Positions 44,390-54,870 of a stretch of DNA of 64,000 bases are shown here, piece after piece (within the stretch, counting starts at the first letter, position 1; every line of letters starts with the position of its first letter). The stretch is from Leptobrachium leishanense. Taxonomy: Eukaryota > Chordata > Amphibia > Anura > Megophryidae. Position numbers and translations under genes: made by a program. Under the pieces are notes generated by a model. It did not search any database, had not been told where the DNA came from, and saw only the letters and a list, made by a program, of their open reading frames with translations. Location: NCBI GenBank assembly GCA_009667805.1, contig CM019072.1:37627519-37691518 (forward strand), read 5' to 3'.

Positions 44390-45765
44390 TAGGGTTCCCA
44401 CCGTACGGTTTTGACCCGTACTGTCCGGGTTTCGAGTCATGTGTACGGGTTTCAGATTCCCTGCCACCCGGACACATGACTCGGCTGGGACACATGACTG
44501 GCTGCCTCCCACGTGTTTGCCGCAATCCTCTGCACAGAGCGGCTATTAGCAGCTGCACAGTGGGAGAGGTTTGTGCTGCCCCTTCATTAATCACTCGCGC
44601 TGTCTGTGTGTGAGTGAGAGAAGGAAGCTCCACCCGGTGAGTATAGCTGTGGGCCAGTTCCCCCCTCCTCTTCTACCTGGTGGTGCAGCGTCCGAGTGTC
44701 TCTGTCCCCTCCGTGGTGGCCCCCCATCCCAGCAGCAGCATCTCCTCTCTTGATATACAGGCATAGAGCTTGTAAAGGGAGGCTTTAGCTGTTAACAGTG
44801 TAAATACCAGTCTGCCATGCACAATACCAGTCTGCCAGCCTTATTACCAGTCTGCCATGCACAATACCAGTCTGCCAGCCATATTACCAGTCTGCCATGC
44901 ACAATACCAGTCTGCCAGCCATATTACCAGTCTGCCAGCCATATTACCAGTCTGACATGCACAATACCAGTCTGCCAGCCTTATTACCAGTCTGCCATGC
45001 ACAATACCAGTCTGCCAGCCATATTACCAGTCTGCCATGCACAATACCAGTCTGCCAGCCATATTACCAGTCTGCCATGCACAATACCAGTCTGCCAGCC
45101 ATATTACCAGTCTGCCAGCCATATTACCAGTCTGACATGCACAATACCAGTCTGCCAGCCTTATTACCAGTCTGCCATGCACAATAACAGTCTGCCAGCC
45201 ATATTACCAGTCTGCCATGCACAATACCAGTCTGCCAGCCATATTACCAGTCTGCCAGCCATATTACCAGTCTGACATGCACAATACCAGTCTGCCAGCC
45301 TTATTACCAGTCTGCCATGCACAATACCAGTCTGCCAGCCATATTACCAGCCTGCCATGCACAATACCAGTCTGACAGCCATATTACCAGTCTGACAGCC
45401 ATATTACCAGTCTGCCATGCTCAATACCGGTTTGCCAGCCATAATACTAGTCTGCCAGCCATAATACCAGTCTGCCAGCCATATTACCAGTCTGCCATGC
45501 TTAATACCGGTCTGCCAGCCATAATACTAGTCTGTCAGCCATAATACCAGTCTGGCAGCCATATTCCTAGGCTGCCATGCTTAATACCAGTGTGCCATGC
45601 ATAATACCAGTGTGTCATACATAATACCAGTGTGCCTAAATACCGTGTCATTATATATACGCATAAAGTAAATATACGCATAATGTATACGCTACAAAAA
45701 AAATGGGCACCCAAGCCCAACACTAGAATGTTCGGGTTTGGCTTGAGGAAAAGGTGGCAACGCTA
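44390..45765. mobile_element. hAT element carrying a 20-bp minisatellite
   Basis: A perfect 8-bp duplication TTGTAGAT flanks it (44382-44389 and 45766-45773). The ends TAGGGTTCCCACC and GGTGGCAACGCTA are diverged inverted repeats, with CCCGTAC/CGGGT-rich subterminal sequence on both sides. The middle holds a tandem array (44806-45640). It has no transposase. Confidence 0.93.
44806..45640 (+). repeat. 20-bp minisatellite with 180-bp higher-order repeat
   Basis: About 42 units alternate between two 20-bp types, AATACCAGTCTGCCATGCAC-like and ATTACCAGTCTGCCAGCCAT-like. Nine units form a 180-bp block: 44881-45060 and 45061-45240 are identical except for one base at about 45187. Units decay towards 45640. 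The long frame of TSLPAILPVC-type repeats is an artefact of the array. Confidence 0.97.
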
Positions 45766-45904
45766 TTGTAGATCAGTGACCTGGTGGTTGGGTTGAACCC
45801 GCCTCTTGTAAAGTCGAGAGTTGCTTCTCCACAGTTGCTTTGGAGGGATGTAGTGAACAGGATTTGACTTGCTTCTCCACAGCCGATATTATGTGGTAGG
45901 CAAG

Positions 45905-46022
45905 TATGTAACATTGGGTGTCTTGCCCAAGGACAATTACTAGAGAGGTGCTCTGGCCGGGATTTGAACCTGGGTCTCCACGGTTATAGTGCAGTGATGT
46001 TACCTCTACTCCATCTAGCCAA
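45905..46022 (-). mobile_element. V-SINE-like head fragment
   Basis: On the plus strand it reads GGGTGTCTTGCCCAAGGACA, GAGAGGTGCTC, GGGATTTGAACCTGGGTCTCC (inverted B box) and TGATGTTACCTCTACTCCAT, the inverted tRNA-like head. The LINE-derived tail is missing. Confidence 0.75.
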
Positions 46023-46079
46023 TCACTGATGAAAAAGATTTTAGAGATTTTTTTTAAAGATATATTTTTTTTAAAAATA

Positions 46080-46445
46080 CGGGCCCTATTCCATTGTGGA
46101 TGCCAACATGGAGGTGACAAGGCAGATAATGTGCGCTTGCAGATTTTCCCTTAAGATCTCCATGTTAACATCCTATTCCGGGGAAGGTGCTATCTCAGCA
46201 TCTTGCACAGAAATGCAGAGCGCTAAGGTTCCTGATATCCGCAGTAGCTTTTCCGTGCCTCTGAGAGTATCAGCTCCTATGGACTCCACGGAGCTTTACA
46301 GTTCTGAGCCACAAGCTTGGCGAGAGATCTTGCTGTGGAGTGATCGCAGAGGGAGACTAGTAACTATTATTTTCCCAGTCTCACTCCACTTCCGGGGAGA
46401 AGAAGTGGTGGATTGGGCCACCCTTTTTATCGCGGGGTGAGAGCC
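46080..46445. repeat. Dispersed repeat related to 6190-6475 and 55640-55800
   Basis: It shares GACTCCA(C/T)GGAG, a following GAGACT...TTTTCCCAGTCTCACTC and GTGGT(G)GATTGGGCCACC-like text with the other two stretches. The family is not identified; it lies beside GGGCCCTATTCC, which resembles the Harbinger-like end. Confidence 0.5.
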
Positions 46446-46907
46446 CCCCCCCAAAGAACCAAAAGGAAATAAACGTCCCTCCCAGCACTATTTATCTACC
46501 TACTTTATATCTGTTTTTTGCCTACTTACCTATTTATTTTCATGATTCTCTCCCTCCTATATACACTTATACTTTTTTTCCGTGCTCTTTCACTATTCCC
46601 CTGTTAACATCACTCCCCCCACTGGACCACAAGAGAACATACACACATCCAAAGGTCTATATATATTTTCTGTATATCAGTATCTACCTAGTTTAATATC
46701 TCTAGTTTTACTTTTCTATATATCATTATCTATTTTATAGACATAGTTTCTCATTCTTTTCCTCTATTTATTACTTACAAATTGTAAATAGTCACAACTT
46801 ATTAAATTCCATGTTTCTTAATTTGAACCAAGTAAGAAAAAAGAAGGATTGAGAAGCAGAAGTTATTTATTACAGTTTGCTCACTCACCCTTTTGTGTAT
46901 TCCTATG
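46446..46907. other. No recognised feature
   Basis: Pyrimidine- and AT-rich sequence with TATATA and TCTATTTAT runs; nothing is recognised. Confidence 0.5.
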
Positions 46908-47398
46908 ATCCTAACTAGAGATGAGCCGAACACTTCCTGAGTTCGGTTCATATCCGAACCCGAACCCGAACTCGAACTCAATACAAGGCAATGGGGCTGA
47001 AAATTCGGTTTTTAGAGGGCCCTCCGAGAGGGCATATATGCTAGATATTTGCCATAAAAGGTGTATGGGGGTCCGGGTAGTGCCCTGGGGGACAGGAAAC
47101 AAGGACAAAAAGTTAAATAAAAAAGTTTTTAAAGGGACAGTGACTTTTCCATGAAATAAGGGTTAAAAATAAAAACGAAAAATTCCTTCAAATATCGTGC
47201 CTAGGAGGTCCCCATAACCGGCCCGTGAAGTGGTGGATTTCTAGGATGTATAGAAATATGTAAAAACCAAAAAATGACATTTCAAATGACGGTAAATGCT
47301 TTTCCTTTAATCTATCCATAAACAACTGCTTGGGGCGGCAGTCTGTATGAAAAGAGGAGACATTTTCGGACACGCAGAAAAAGTTTACTGATTTTTTG

Positions 47399-48120
47399 GA
47401 GGTGAAAAGCAGGAGAATGACTGGAGAATGGAAAATTCTAGACCAAATAGCCGATTTGGAAAGTGAGATAAATGGGAGAATTTTTCTGGTTTGGCTATTT
47501 TGACCTAGAATTTTCTCTTCAGTCATTCTCCTGAGTTTCACCTTTCTCTGAATAACCCTGTCAGGGTTATTCAGAGAGCGGTGAAGAGCAGGAAAATGAC
47601 GAGAATGGAAAATTCTAGGTCAAAATAGCCAAACCAGAAAAATTCTCCCATTTAGGCTAGGGTCAGACTAGCGAATTTTTAACGTGCGTTTAGGTGCACT
47701 TAATCATGGCCGCACTAGCAGCAAATGACGGGCAATGACGGCCAATATACGAAGTACGGTGGCACGAAAGTCCGGCTGCGCAACGCAAGTGGAAAATTAA
47801 CGCATTTTTTCGAGAACGCAGAACCGCTAGTACGGATGTACAGAGTGCGCTGCGTCCACTAGCGGCGTGTGTGCGTGATTTGGAGACGTCAGACACTGCT
47901 CATGTCCGGCCAACATATGGATCCGTAAAAAAATCACGCACAAAAATGCGCATCGTATGAACGTTTTCGCGCATTCCGTGAAAATATACGGCAATGTGTT
48001 CGGACGCACTTTTTGATGGTGCTGCGAAAAATGCGTTAGCCTGACCCTAGCCTTTTCTCACTTTCCAAATCGGCTATTTGGTCCAGATTGTTCTCTTTTC
48101 CACCAGTTAAATGCAGCATA
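47399..48120. mobile_element. Two adjoining foldback MITEs
   Basis: One copy runs to CTGAATAACCCTG at 47550 and the next begins CAGGGTTATTCAGAGAG at once after a T. The internal phrases AAAATTCTAG(A/G)(C/T)CAAAATAGCC and CAAATCGGCTATTTGGTC are shared with 49732-50101 and 58270-58450. The second copy is interrupted by the TTAA-type MITE at 47655-48052 and fades near 48115. Confidence 0.75.
47655..48052 (-). mobile_element. TTAA-type MITE, copy 3
   Basis: It starts GGCTAGGGTCAGACTAGCG and ends GCCTGACCCTAGCC, with interior matching 14114-14538 in reverse. It interrupts a foldback MITE whose uninterrupted sequence (CTCCCATTTATCTCA) is seen at 50008-50022. The flanks are TTTA and TTTT, so the target was T/A-rich, but an exact TTAA is not preserved. 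Confidence 0.85.
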
Positions 48121-48277
48121 TTAGGAAGTTTTAGGAGGGAAATTAATTCTCAAATCTCAATCAAAAGCAGACACCACCCCACCCCTTCAGTACCTCAGTA
48201 TAGTGTGCAATGTATCAAATTGATTACCAGACTAAAAACACCTGGTGTTATGCCCGTTTGTGAACAGAGGTCATTTA

Positions 48278-48704
48278 GGCTGGGGTCAGACCAGCGCACT
48301 TTTAACGTGCGTTCTGGCGCACATAATTACGGCCGCACTAGCAGCAGATGACGGGCAATGACGGCCAATATACGATGTACGGCCGCACAAAAGTCCGGCC
48401 GTGCAACACAAGTGGAATTTGAACGCATTTTTTTGAGAACGCTGAACCGCTAGTACTGACGTACTGAGTGCGCAGCTGCGGCATAGCGGCGTGTTTGCGT
48501 GATTAGGAGATGTCAGACGCTGCTAATGTCAGGCCTACATAACGTTCAGATGCAAAAAGAGTTTTATTGACGATCCGTACAAAATCACGCCCGAAAATGC
48601 GCGTCGTCTGACCGTTTTTGCGCATTCCGTGAAAAAATAGGTCAATGCGTTCGGACGCACTTCTTCACGTTCGCAGGGAAAAATGCTTTCGTCTGACCCT
48701 AGCC
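48278..48704 (-). mobile_element. TTAA-type MITE, copy 4
   Basis: It starts GGCTGGGGTCAGACCAGCG and ends GTCTGACCCTAGCC, and is highly similar along its length to copy 3 in the same orientation. The flanks are TTTA and TTAG. The two copies are only 225 bp apart, so either two insertions or a local duplication could explain them. Confidence 0.88.
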
Positions 48705-48984
48705 TTAGAGTTGAGAATCTTTCCACGTATACGTTAGTTTTTAATTCAATATCTAATAAACCATTGCTTATAATATTCTGCAGTAAAGAGTCTCTTTATT
48801 TCTCGATTTTTTAGTATTTGTTTAAGCATTTTCTATACTTTTTTCAAAATTTCTTTTTTTTTTTCGAACTCGAACCGAACACACCCAAAAAGTTCGAAGT
48901 TCGCGAACTTTCGAACTGCCAAAGTTCGGGCCGAACTCCGAACCGTCCGAACCCGAACAGCTCATCCCTAATCCTAACATACTA

Positions 48985-49670
48985 TCCAGATTCAAACGTT
49001 ACTAACCACTACGTAACACAACCATCATTACACCTACTCCCAGCCCCAAACGTGCAAGGAACCTCCACCATGCGCCACTGTTGCCTGCAGACACTCATTG
49101 TTGTACCGCTCTCCATCTCCAGCCCTTCAGCTAACAAACTGCCTCCTGCTATAGCCAAATATTTCAAAATTTGACTCCTCAGTCCAGAGCTCCTGCTGCC
49201 ATTTTTCTGCATCCCAGTTCTATGTTTTCATACATACTTCCGTTGCTTAGCCTTGTTTCCACGTTGGAGGTGGCCACAATTTTTGGCCACAATTCTTCCA
49301 TGAAGACCACTTCTGACCAGATTTCTCTGTAGTTTGGTGTACCTGGATCCCATTGGTGTCCGCCAGTTCTTTGATGATGGCATTGCTGGACATCTTTGAT
49401 GTTGAAGGGTAGTAAGCATGATGTGTCTTTCATCTGCTGTATAACGTTTCCCTGGCCGACCACTGTGTCTACTGTCCTCAACATTGCGCGTTTCTTTGTG
49501 CGTCTTCAAAATAGCTTGAACAGCAGTCTGCTTTGAAATCTTTTCCTGGAAGAGACGTTGCTGATGCAGTATAACTACCTTTTGCCTTGTTGCTGTGCTC
49601 AGTCTTGCCATGGTGTACGACCTGCGACCTGAAACTATCTTCCACAACCTCACATTAGTTGCAAAGTTGG
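48985..49670 (-). pseudogene. Tc1-like transposase relic
   Basis: On the minus strand 49653-49228 encodes the N-terminal DNA-binding part: KISKQTAVQAILKTHKET (helix-turn-helix region), the GRPGKRYTADERH hook-like motif, and LVRSGLHGRIVAKNCG. After a frameshift (about 49240) the frame 49220-49000 gives ELWTEESNFEIFG, where the usual catalytic Asp of the first DDE position reads Glu, then HGGGSLHVWG with several stops. The rest of the catalytic domain is lost near the hAT element at 48970. This is an old, inactive copy. Confidence 0.9.
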
Positions 49671-49731
49671 GCTGTTCCTCACCCAGTTCTACTCTTCCTA
49701 CACAGCTGTTTCTGTTTCAGTTAGTGACTTA

Positions 49732-50101
49732 CAGGTCTATTCAAAGAAAGGTGAAACTCAGGAGAATGACTGGAGAAGTAAAAATTCTAGCAGGGCTACT
49801 TCTATATAGAGAGGTGAAAACCTTGTGAATTGCCAGGAGTATGAACAATCTAGATAAAATAGCCAATTTGGAAAGTGAGATAAATGGGAGAATTTTTCTG
49901 GTATGACTATTTTGACCTAGAATTTTCAATTCTCCTGTCATTCTCCTTGTTTTCACCTCTTTCTGAATAGCCCTGTAGGTCAAAATAGCCAAACCAGAAA
50001 AATTCTCCCATTTATCTCAATTTCCAAATCGGCTATTTGGTCTAGATTGTTCTCTTCTCCTGCCAGTTCTCCTAGTTTTCACCTTTCTCTGAATAACCCT
50101 G
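49732..50101. mobile_element. Foldback MITE with a second copy nested inside
   Basis: The outer copy begins CAGGTCTATTCAAAGAAAGG and ends CTCTGAATAACCCTG. The inner copy, 49791-49975 (CAGGGCTACTTC...GAATAGCCCTG), is flanked by TAG on both sides (49788-49790 and 49976-49978). Removing it with one TAG restores AAATTCTAGGTCAAAATAGC, which exists intact at about 47610-47630. This shows both the mobility of the family and its 3-bp duplication. Confidence 0.92.
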
Positions 50102-50395
50102 TATGTTTCAGCCTACATATGAAATTGATGATCATAAGCACTTGCTTGGTATAACTGGTTAATCATACACCTGATTCTGATCCTACAAAATCCTGCTTGG
50201 GGAGAAGCCAAATGGTAATCACTCCAAACATTGATTTGAGTTCGATTTTTCTTCTGTTCGCTCACTTTGCATTTTGAAAATTGATATAAATAAACAATAA
50301 AAATATATATTCTTGATAGCATTCTTACCTTACAGCATTTCTCCACACCTGCCTAAAACCTTTGCACATTATTGTGTATATGCTGTACATTACTT

Positions 50396-50461
50396 CAGGG
50401 GTCAGCATCCTTGGGAAAATGTACTTCCAAAAAATCTGGAGGGCCAAGGTTGCTGACCCTG
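50396..50461. mobile_element. 66-bp hAT-type MITE
   Basis: The ends CAGGGGTCAGCATCCTTGG and CCAAGGTTGCTGACCCTG are inverted repeats separated by only about 30 bp. The flanks CATTACTT (50388-50395) and CATTACTG (50462-50469) are an 8-bp duplication with one mismatch. Same family as 12846-12981. Confidence 0.9.
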
Positions 50462-50890
50462 CATTACTGTGATTTTTGTTCCGGAGATTTGCCTTTCAAC
50501 ATCGAATTCCCAGTATCTACATGAAATTCCCTCCTCGCATAAATCCCAAACCCCTGTCAATTTATGCCATCTCACCCCCTCTGTCAATTTTAAACTCCCT
50601 TCATGGTTTTTAACTCTCATCACAATCCTTCATTATTTATTTTAAAAGAAAAAAAAATTCCGTTGAATAAATGACACATACTGAAATAAGAGTTCACCGT
50701 AACACCATGTGACCAAAGTGTTATAGTAAGACTGTTCAGGTTGAGTAACCCTTATCCAAAGTCCGAAAATGTTTTGATCGCTGACAAGACACCACAAGTA
50801 GGAAATTCCACTCCGTCCTGACCTCATCTGGCGAGGACAAAATAATTAAAAATATTGTATGAAATGACCTTCAGGCCATGTGTATACTGT

Positions 50891-51741
50891 CAGGGTTATT
50901 CAAAGAGATTCGAAAAGTCACCGCACGTTCGGTGACTTTTCGTTCTCTTCAATTCGGTTCCTTTTGCCGATCCCATTTCGGTGACCCTGAGGTGTATTCA
51001 GCAAGCACCACAGGGCCCCGAATTGCAGGGAAAAGCTGCCGCAAACCTGACGAAAACTAACCGCAAAACCTAGCGAATGCACGCCGCAAACCCGCAAAAA
51101 CATCTGGATTAACCCGCCGGAAACCACAGAAAAACCTGAACAGGAGCCGATCGCAGCCTCCGGGAAAAAGCCGACACCGCAGAAGAGGCAGTGAATAAAT
51201 TAGGAAAACAGTTTGTATGAATGATTGAAAAGTGAAACACTGTTTGCAAAGAAACTACTGAGCGAAAATGTCTGAAATTTGCATATGAGGTCCAGGGAAT
51301 GATAATAAAAAGGGCTGTTACAGAAAAAAGAGGAAAACTTTAAAAAAAAAAAATCTGAAAAATGCTTAAAATATCAGAACAAAATCTATAGATAAAGAGA
51401 CTCTTTACTGCAGAATTTTATAATGAACGGTTTATTAGATATTGAATTAAAACCGGAATATTTTTAACATTGAAGTCTATAGGATTCTCCTGAATAAATT
51501 TGCCGAATTAAACCACCGAATGGCAGGGCATTTCGGGAACCTTTCACTGCTGGTTTGTGTTCTCTGAATAGCCGAAGCAGTGCTTTTTCATGGGGATTCA
51601 CTGCCCTCGAACAGGCACCAATTGTGTTTGGCGAATTACCTGCTCTCTGGATAGCCGAATGGCCGAGAAAGGTAACCGAACACTGATTTTCAGCGTTCGG
51701 TTACCTTTCTCAAGCAATTCGGATCTCTTTGAATAACCCTG
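50891..51741. mobile_element. Foldback MITE, CAGGGTTATTCAAAGAG family, uninterrupted
   Basis: The ends CAGGGTTATTCAAAGAG and CTCTTTGAATAACCCTG are inverted repeats. It aligns from end to end with 14964-16484 minus its LINE insert, including CCGCACGTTCGGTGACTTTT and CCTCGAACAGGCACC. The flanks TGT and ATA do not match, so the duplication is lost or one edge was altered. Confidence 0.88.
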
Positions 51742-53225
51742 ATAGTATATGAACCTCAAAGGAATTGTGTGTCTAGACTTGGATCCTTGCCATAAAAAAA
51801 TCACATTATTATATGAAAATATTCCAAAACACTCTTGGTCCCAAGCATTTTAGATACAAGGTAGCAGGTGCAACAATTTTTGTCAAAATGGGAAAAAATG
51901 CATTTTACTGATAGACACACACAAACACATTCCATCTCTAACAACCCAACCGGTGCACCAGAAATCTTGTTACTTAGTAAAAGGTTGTTAAAGTTTCTTT
52001 TTATTTAGTTTATGCAAGTAAAAACTCTGTTCCTTCAATATTTAATAGCGGCCAGTGTTTGGAGGTCGCTGACAATTTGTCACAAGGCTCGTGTTGCCGG
52101 TGGCACAGGACCCCCAAGTGCAGGGCCAGGGTGTCCATCCTGCGTGCCCCACTCAAAGGGCAGGCCTGGAGAGTGCATTTAAAGCTCTTTTGGCTAAAAG
52201 TGGACGGGGATGCAGATGGGGTGGTAGGAAGGGGTTAATTAAGCCTCTGGTTCTCTAAGGCCCCCCCCCCATGCCTTTTTAAGTCATTACAATATTTCTA
52301 TAAGCCCATGCACATGCCAACTTATAAGACAGCAGCACCAGCAGGAGGAGGAGGAGATGATAAACTACAATGCGGGATACAAGTTGAGATCTATAAACTT
52401 TAAGCTAGAAATGGGAAGAAGGGGGGGGGGCTAAAACAAGTATTGTGGTCATGGGGGAGATATCTCTTTAGTCCCCAACCACCAGCATCTTTTAGATGAC
52501 ATTTTTCATGTATTACAGGCTTGAAAAGCAAACAACTATAGCTTTTTATCTAGAGTGCCCACATAATGCAACCAGTGGGCATCAAAGTCAAGCTAGCATG
52601 CTGTAATGAAAACACTGGTTGATCCAGTGGATGGGCACAGAGGGCATGTGCTCCCCTTGAGCTGCAATCTCATTATAGAAGATACAGGGGATCATTGGAC
52701 CCCTGTATTTCTGGGACCACCCCATATAAGTCCATAAAGGTGTCAACAAGCTTATCCAATGGTATCATACACAACCATGCCAACTGTAAACAAAATTAGA
52801 AAAAATAAAAAGTATTTTTTCTTTGTATGATTTTTTTTGTATTCTAAAGCAGCTTCGGCTAAATTGTCTTTTCAATTATAAAGTGAGCAATGCCACTGCA
52901 ATAACTCATGTTCTCATATCTCAATGTCGAACAATGCACTGTGGGTCTGTCAAGTGTCTCCTGAGCAGCAGAAGGACAGACCCCATGCAGAAATGTTCTG
53001 GGGAAAGTGGGTGGGATGAGCGCAGTCTGTGACCTGGTGCCCCGCTCTGCCTGTCACTGTTACTGCAAACTGAACTTTTTGGTTCTTAGCCAAAATTGGT
53101 AGAGTGCTCCTCCCAAAACCAGTGTTTAGCTCTGACCCGAGTCAAATAGGCCACATTATGAAATACATACCATCTATTCACTTAAGACAGATTCATCTTA
53201 CTTCAGCTGGACTATTAAAATCAAC
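51742..53225. other. Unassigned sequence
   Basis: No gene or bounded element is recognised. C- and G-runs occur at about 52260 and 52420. Open frames are short and without known motifs. Confidence 0.45.
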
Positions 53226-53820
53226 AATAAAAAAGGTGTCATCTGTGCTTATTCCTATCTCCATGTGAAACTAAACACAATCAGAGGAGGTTTTGGTTTA
53301 CTTGAATGACTATTAAAGTGTAGCTCACCTGCCCCGTCAAGGCACCTCTGGTAAGGTGAGTCCTACCTAATGAAACCAAGAGCTGCTCCTCTGAGCAACC
53401 ACACACTCTTATGCTGCTTTTCAGCCAAAAGTCAAAATGGTGGGTTTTATTTATACACTCACCAAATATTTCCACTTCGGGCCCAGGACCAGTGCTCCCA
53501 CTAGGCAAGCTAGGCAACCTCCTAGGGCACACTGCTACCTAGAGGTGCAGCCAGCCCCAACCGGCATCCATTATTGTACCCGTTCTTCATTGTGTGGCTC
53601 GTGTAGCTGGCAGTGGTGGCTCGCAAAGCCGACACTGACGGCTCGCTGACCCCTAGGGCGCAAAATAGTCTAGCACTTGCCCAGTCGCACCTAATCCCTA
53701 CCAGGGTCGCCCTGTCAAGGCACCTCTAGTACGGCGTGTCCTAGCTAATGAAACCAAGAGCTGCTCCTCTGAGCAACCTCACACTCTCATGCTGCTTTTC
53801 AGCTATTAAAATCAAGTTGC
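53226..53820. repeat. Dispersed repeat, partly duplicated around a MITE fragment
   Basis: A segment of about 100 bp (CACCTCTGGTAAGGTGAGTC, CTAATGAAACCAAGAGCTGC, CTCTGAGCAACC) at 53335-53430 recurs at 53710-53810. Between the copies lies a piece like the hAT ends at 21280 (CCAGTGCTCCCACTAGGCAA ... AATAGTCTAGCAC). A third, more diverged copy of the wider repeat is at about 58840-59080. The family is unknown. Confidence 0.65.
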
Positions 53821-54824
53821 ACTTTCTTAGTTATGTTTTCTTTATTTGCTAAAGGAAAATGGCACTGCTCTGCCAACTTGTAGCAGAGACACAATATACT
53901 GTATATTTTGCAGAATTAGCTTAGTTATATATTGTTTAATAGAATTTAAAGCTCTATTAAGCTCAAGCGAGCCTGTGTTTGATATGTTTGCCCATAAAAA
54001 CCTCTTGCTGCTCATGAAAACTTCAGAGCTTGTAGTACTTGGCCTCGCCGCGCAAATTTATTACGGCTTGGACACTGAATTTCACAAGGTTCAATATTTT
54101 GGAAATTGGACAAAACATCACTCGTTTTCTCATCAGCAAGTGCCGAATGCTAACTCTGCAATTATCCATGAAATGTAAGTAGAAACAAATGGATTTGTTT
54201 GATCTTCTGTCTGCAGTGAAGAACAAAGACATTTATCAATGAGATAAAGAGTCAAGAAATAGCTGGCTTCATCTGTACCAAACAGCGTGTGTTTAGATCA
54301 AACAAAACACTTAAATTGCTACCGATTATCTTTGCAAGCTAAGATGGAATGATTCCTGTGGTTTAACTGTGGTTTTTTTTCTTTTTAATTTACAGAAATT
54401 CTTCTTATTGTTCATATTCTTTTCCTATTTCTTGGAGATTCGCATGTTTCAACAAATACTGTGGTTTTGCAGCCAACAGATGGTAAATCTTGATGTGTTT
54501 TAATGGCAACAGTGAAATATTTATTACTTTTTTAAATAATACGTGCTTATTATTGTCCCTCAGATCTATTAACACACTTGTTTTTGAGTACTCTTACAAA
54601 TCAATTTAGAAAAAAAATTATTAATGACATTCACCATGTAGAGAACAGGTTTGTTTCCTGGAACACGGGTCGGCAACCAGTAATTTCACGAACAGCTGAG
54701 GGATGGCTGGCATGTCCCCAAGTTTGGGAGGCTTGGTGCCAGTTCATGATTTTACCTCTAGCTGTATCATATTCCTTATTACCTAGCAAGATATCACTGC
54801 AATATAAGCATTGGCAATATTATC
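53821..54824. other. Unassigned sequence
   Basis: AT-rich. An open frame at 53846-54178 has no recognised motif and no supporting splice or homology signal. A TTTCTTTTTAATTTACAG stretch at 54379-54396 looks like an acceptor by chance; no exon can be supported. Confidence 0.4.
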
Positions 54825-54870
54825 AGGCTTATTCAGAGAACACCGACATTTCGGTGCTCTCCCTGTGACG
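54825..54870. mobile_element. Foldback MITE end fragment
   Basis: AGGCTTATTCAGAGAACACCG followed by a GACATTTCGGTGCTCTCC mirror. It is a truncated end of the CAGGGTTATTC family. Confidence 0.45.

Larger units (their letters stand above)
44133..45900 (-). mobile_element. SINE/LINE 3' fragment with L2-type tail, split by hAT
   Basis: The left part (44133-44389) has the inverted tail TTTATATAGCGCCACAAA and AGCGCTTTACA, then CTCTTGCCCTAGGACACTCG and GTGGGATTGAG, which resemble the SINE middle and B-box regions. The hAT element 44390-45765 interrupts it. Sequence after 45774 (GGGTTGAACCCGCC) may be the continuation. The combination of SINE-like middle and L2-type tail is inferred from short matches. 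Confidence 0.5.
46916..48970. mobile_element. hAT element, non-autonomous relative of 27957-32767
   Basis: A perfect 8-bp duplication ATCCTAAC flanks it (46908-46915 and 48971-48978). The ends TAGAGATGAGCCGAAC and CGAACAGCTCATCCCTA match the 4.8-kb hAT, as does the subterminal stretch containing GATATTTGCCATAAAAGG and GTGCCCTGGGGGACAGG. No transposase is present. MITEs of two other families have replaced much of the interior: foldback copies at 47399-47550 and from 47551, and TTAA-type copies at 47655 and 48278. Confidence 0.95.

Noticed and set aside
44817..45544. A 152-residue repeat protein of TSLPAILPVC units
   Set aside because: It is a translation of the 20-bp minisatellite inside a hAT element.
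53846..54178. A 110-residue frame in otherwise unassigned sequence, with an acceptor-like tract downstream
   Set aside because: It has no recognisable domain, no splice structure that can be supported and no conserved neighbours; chance is sufficient.
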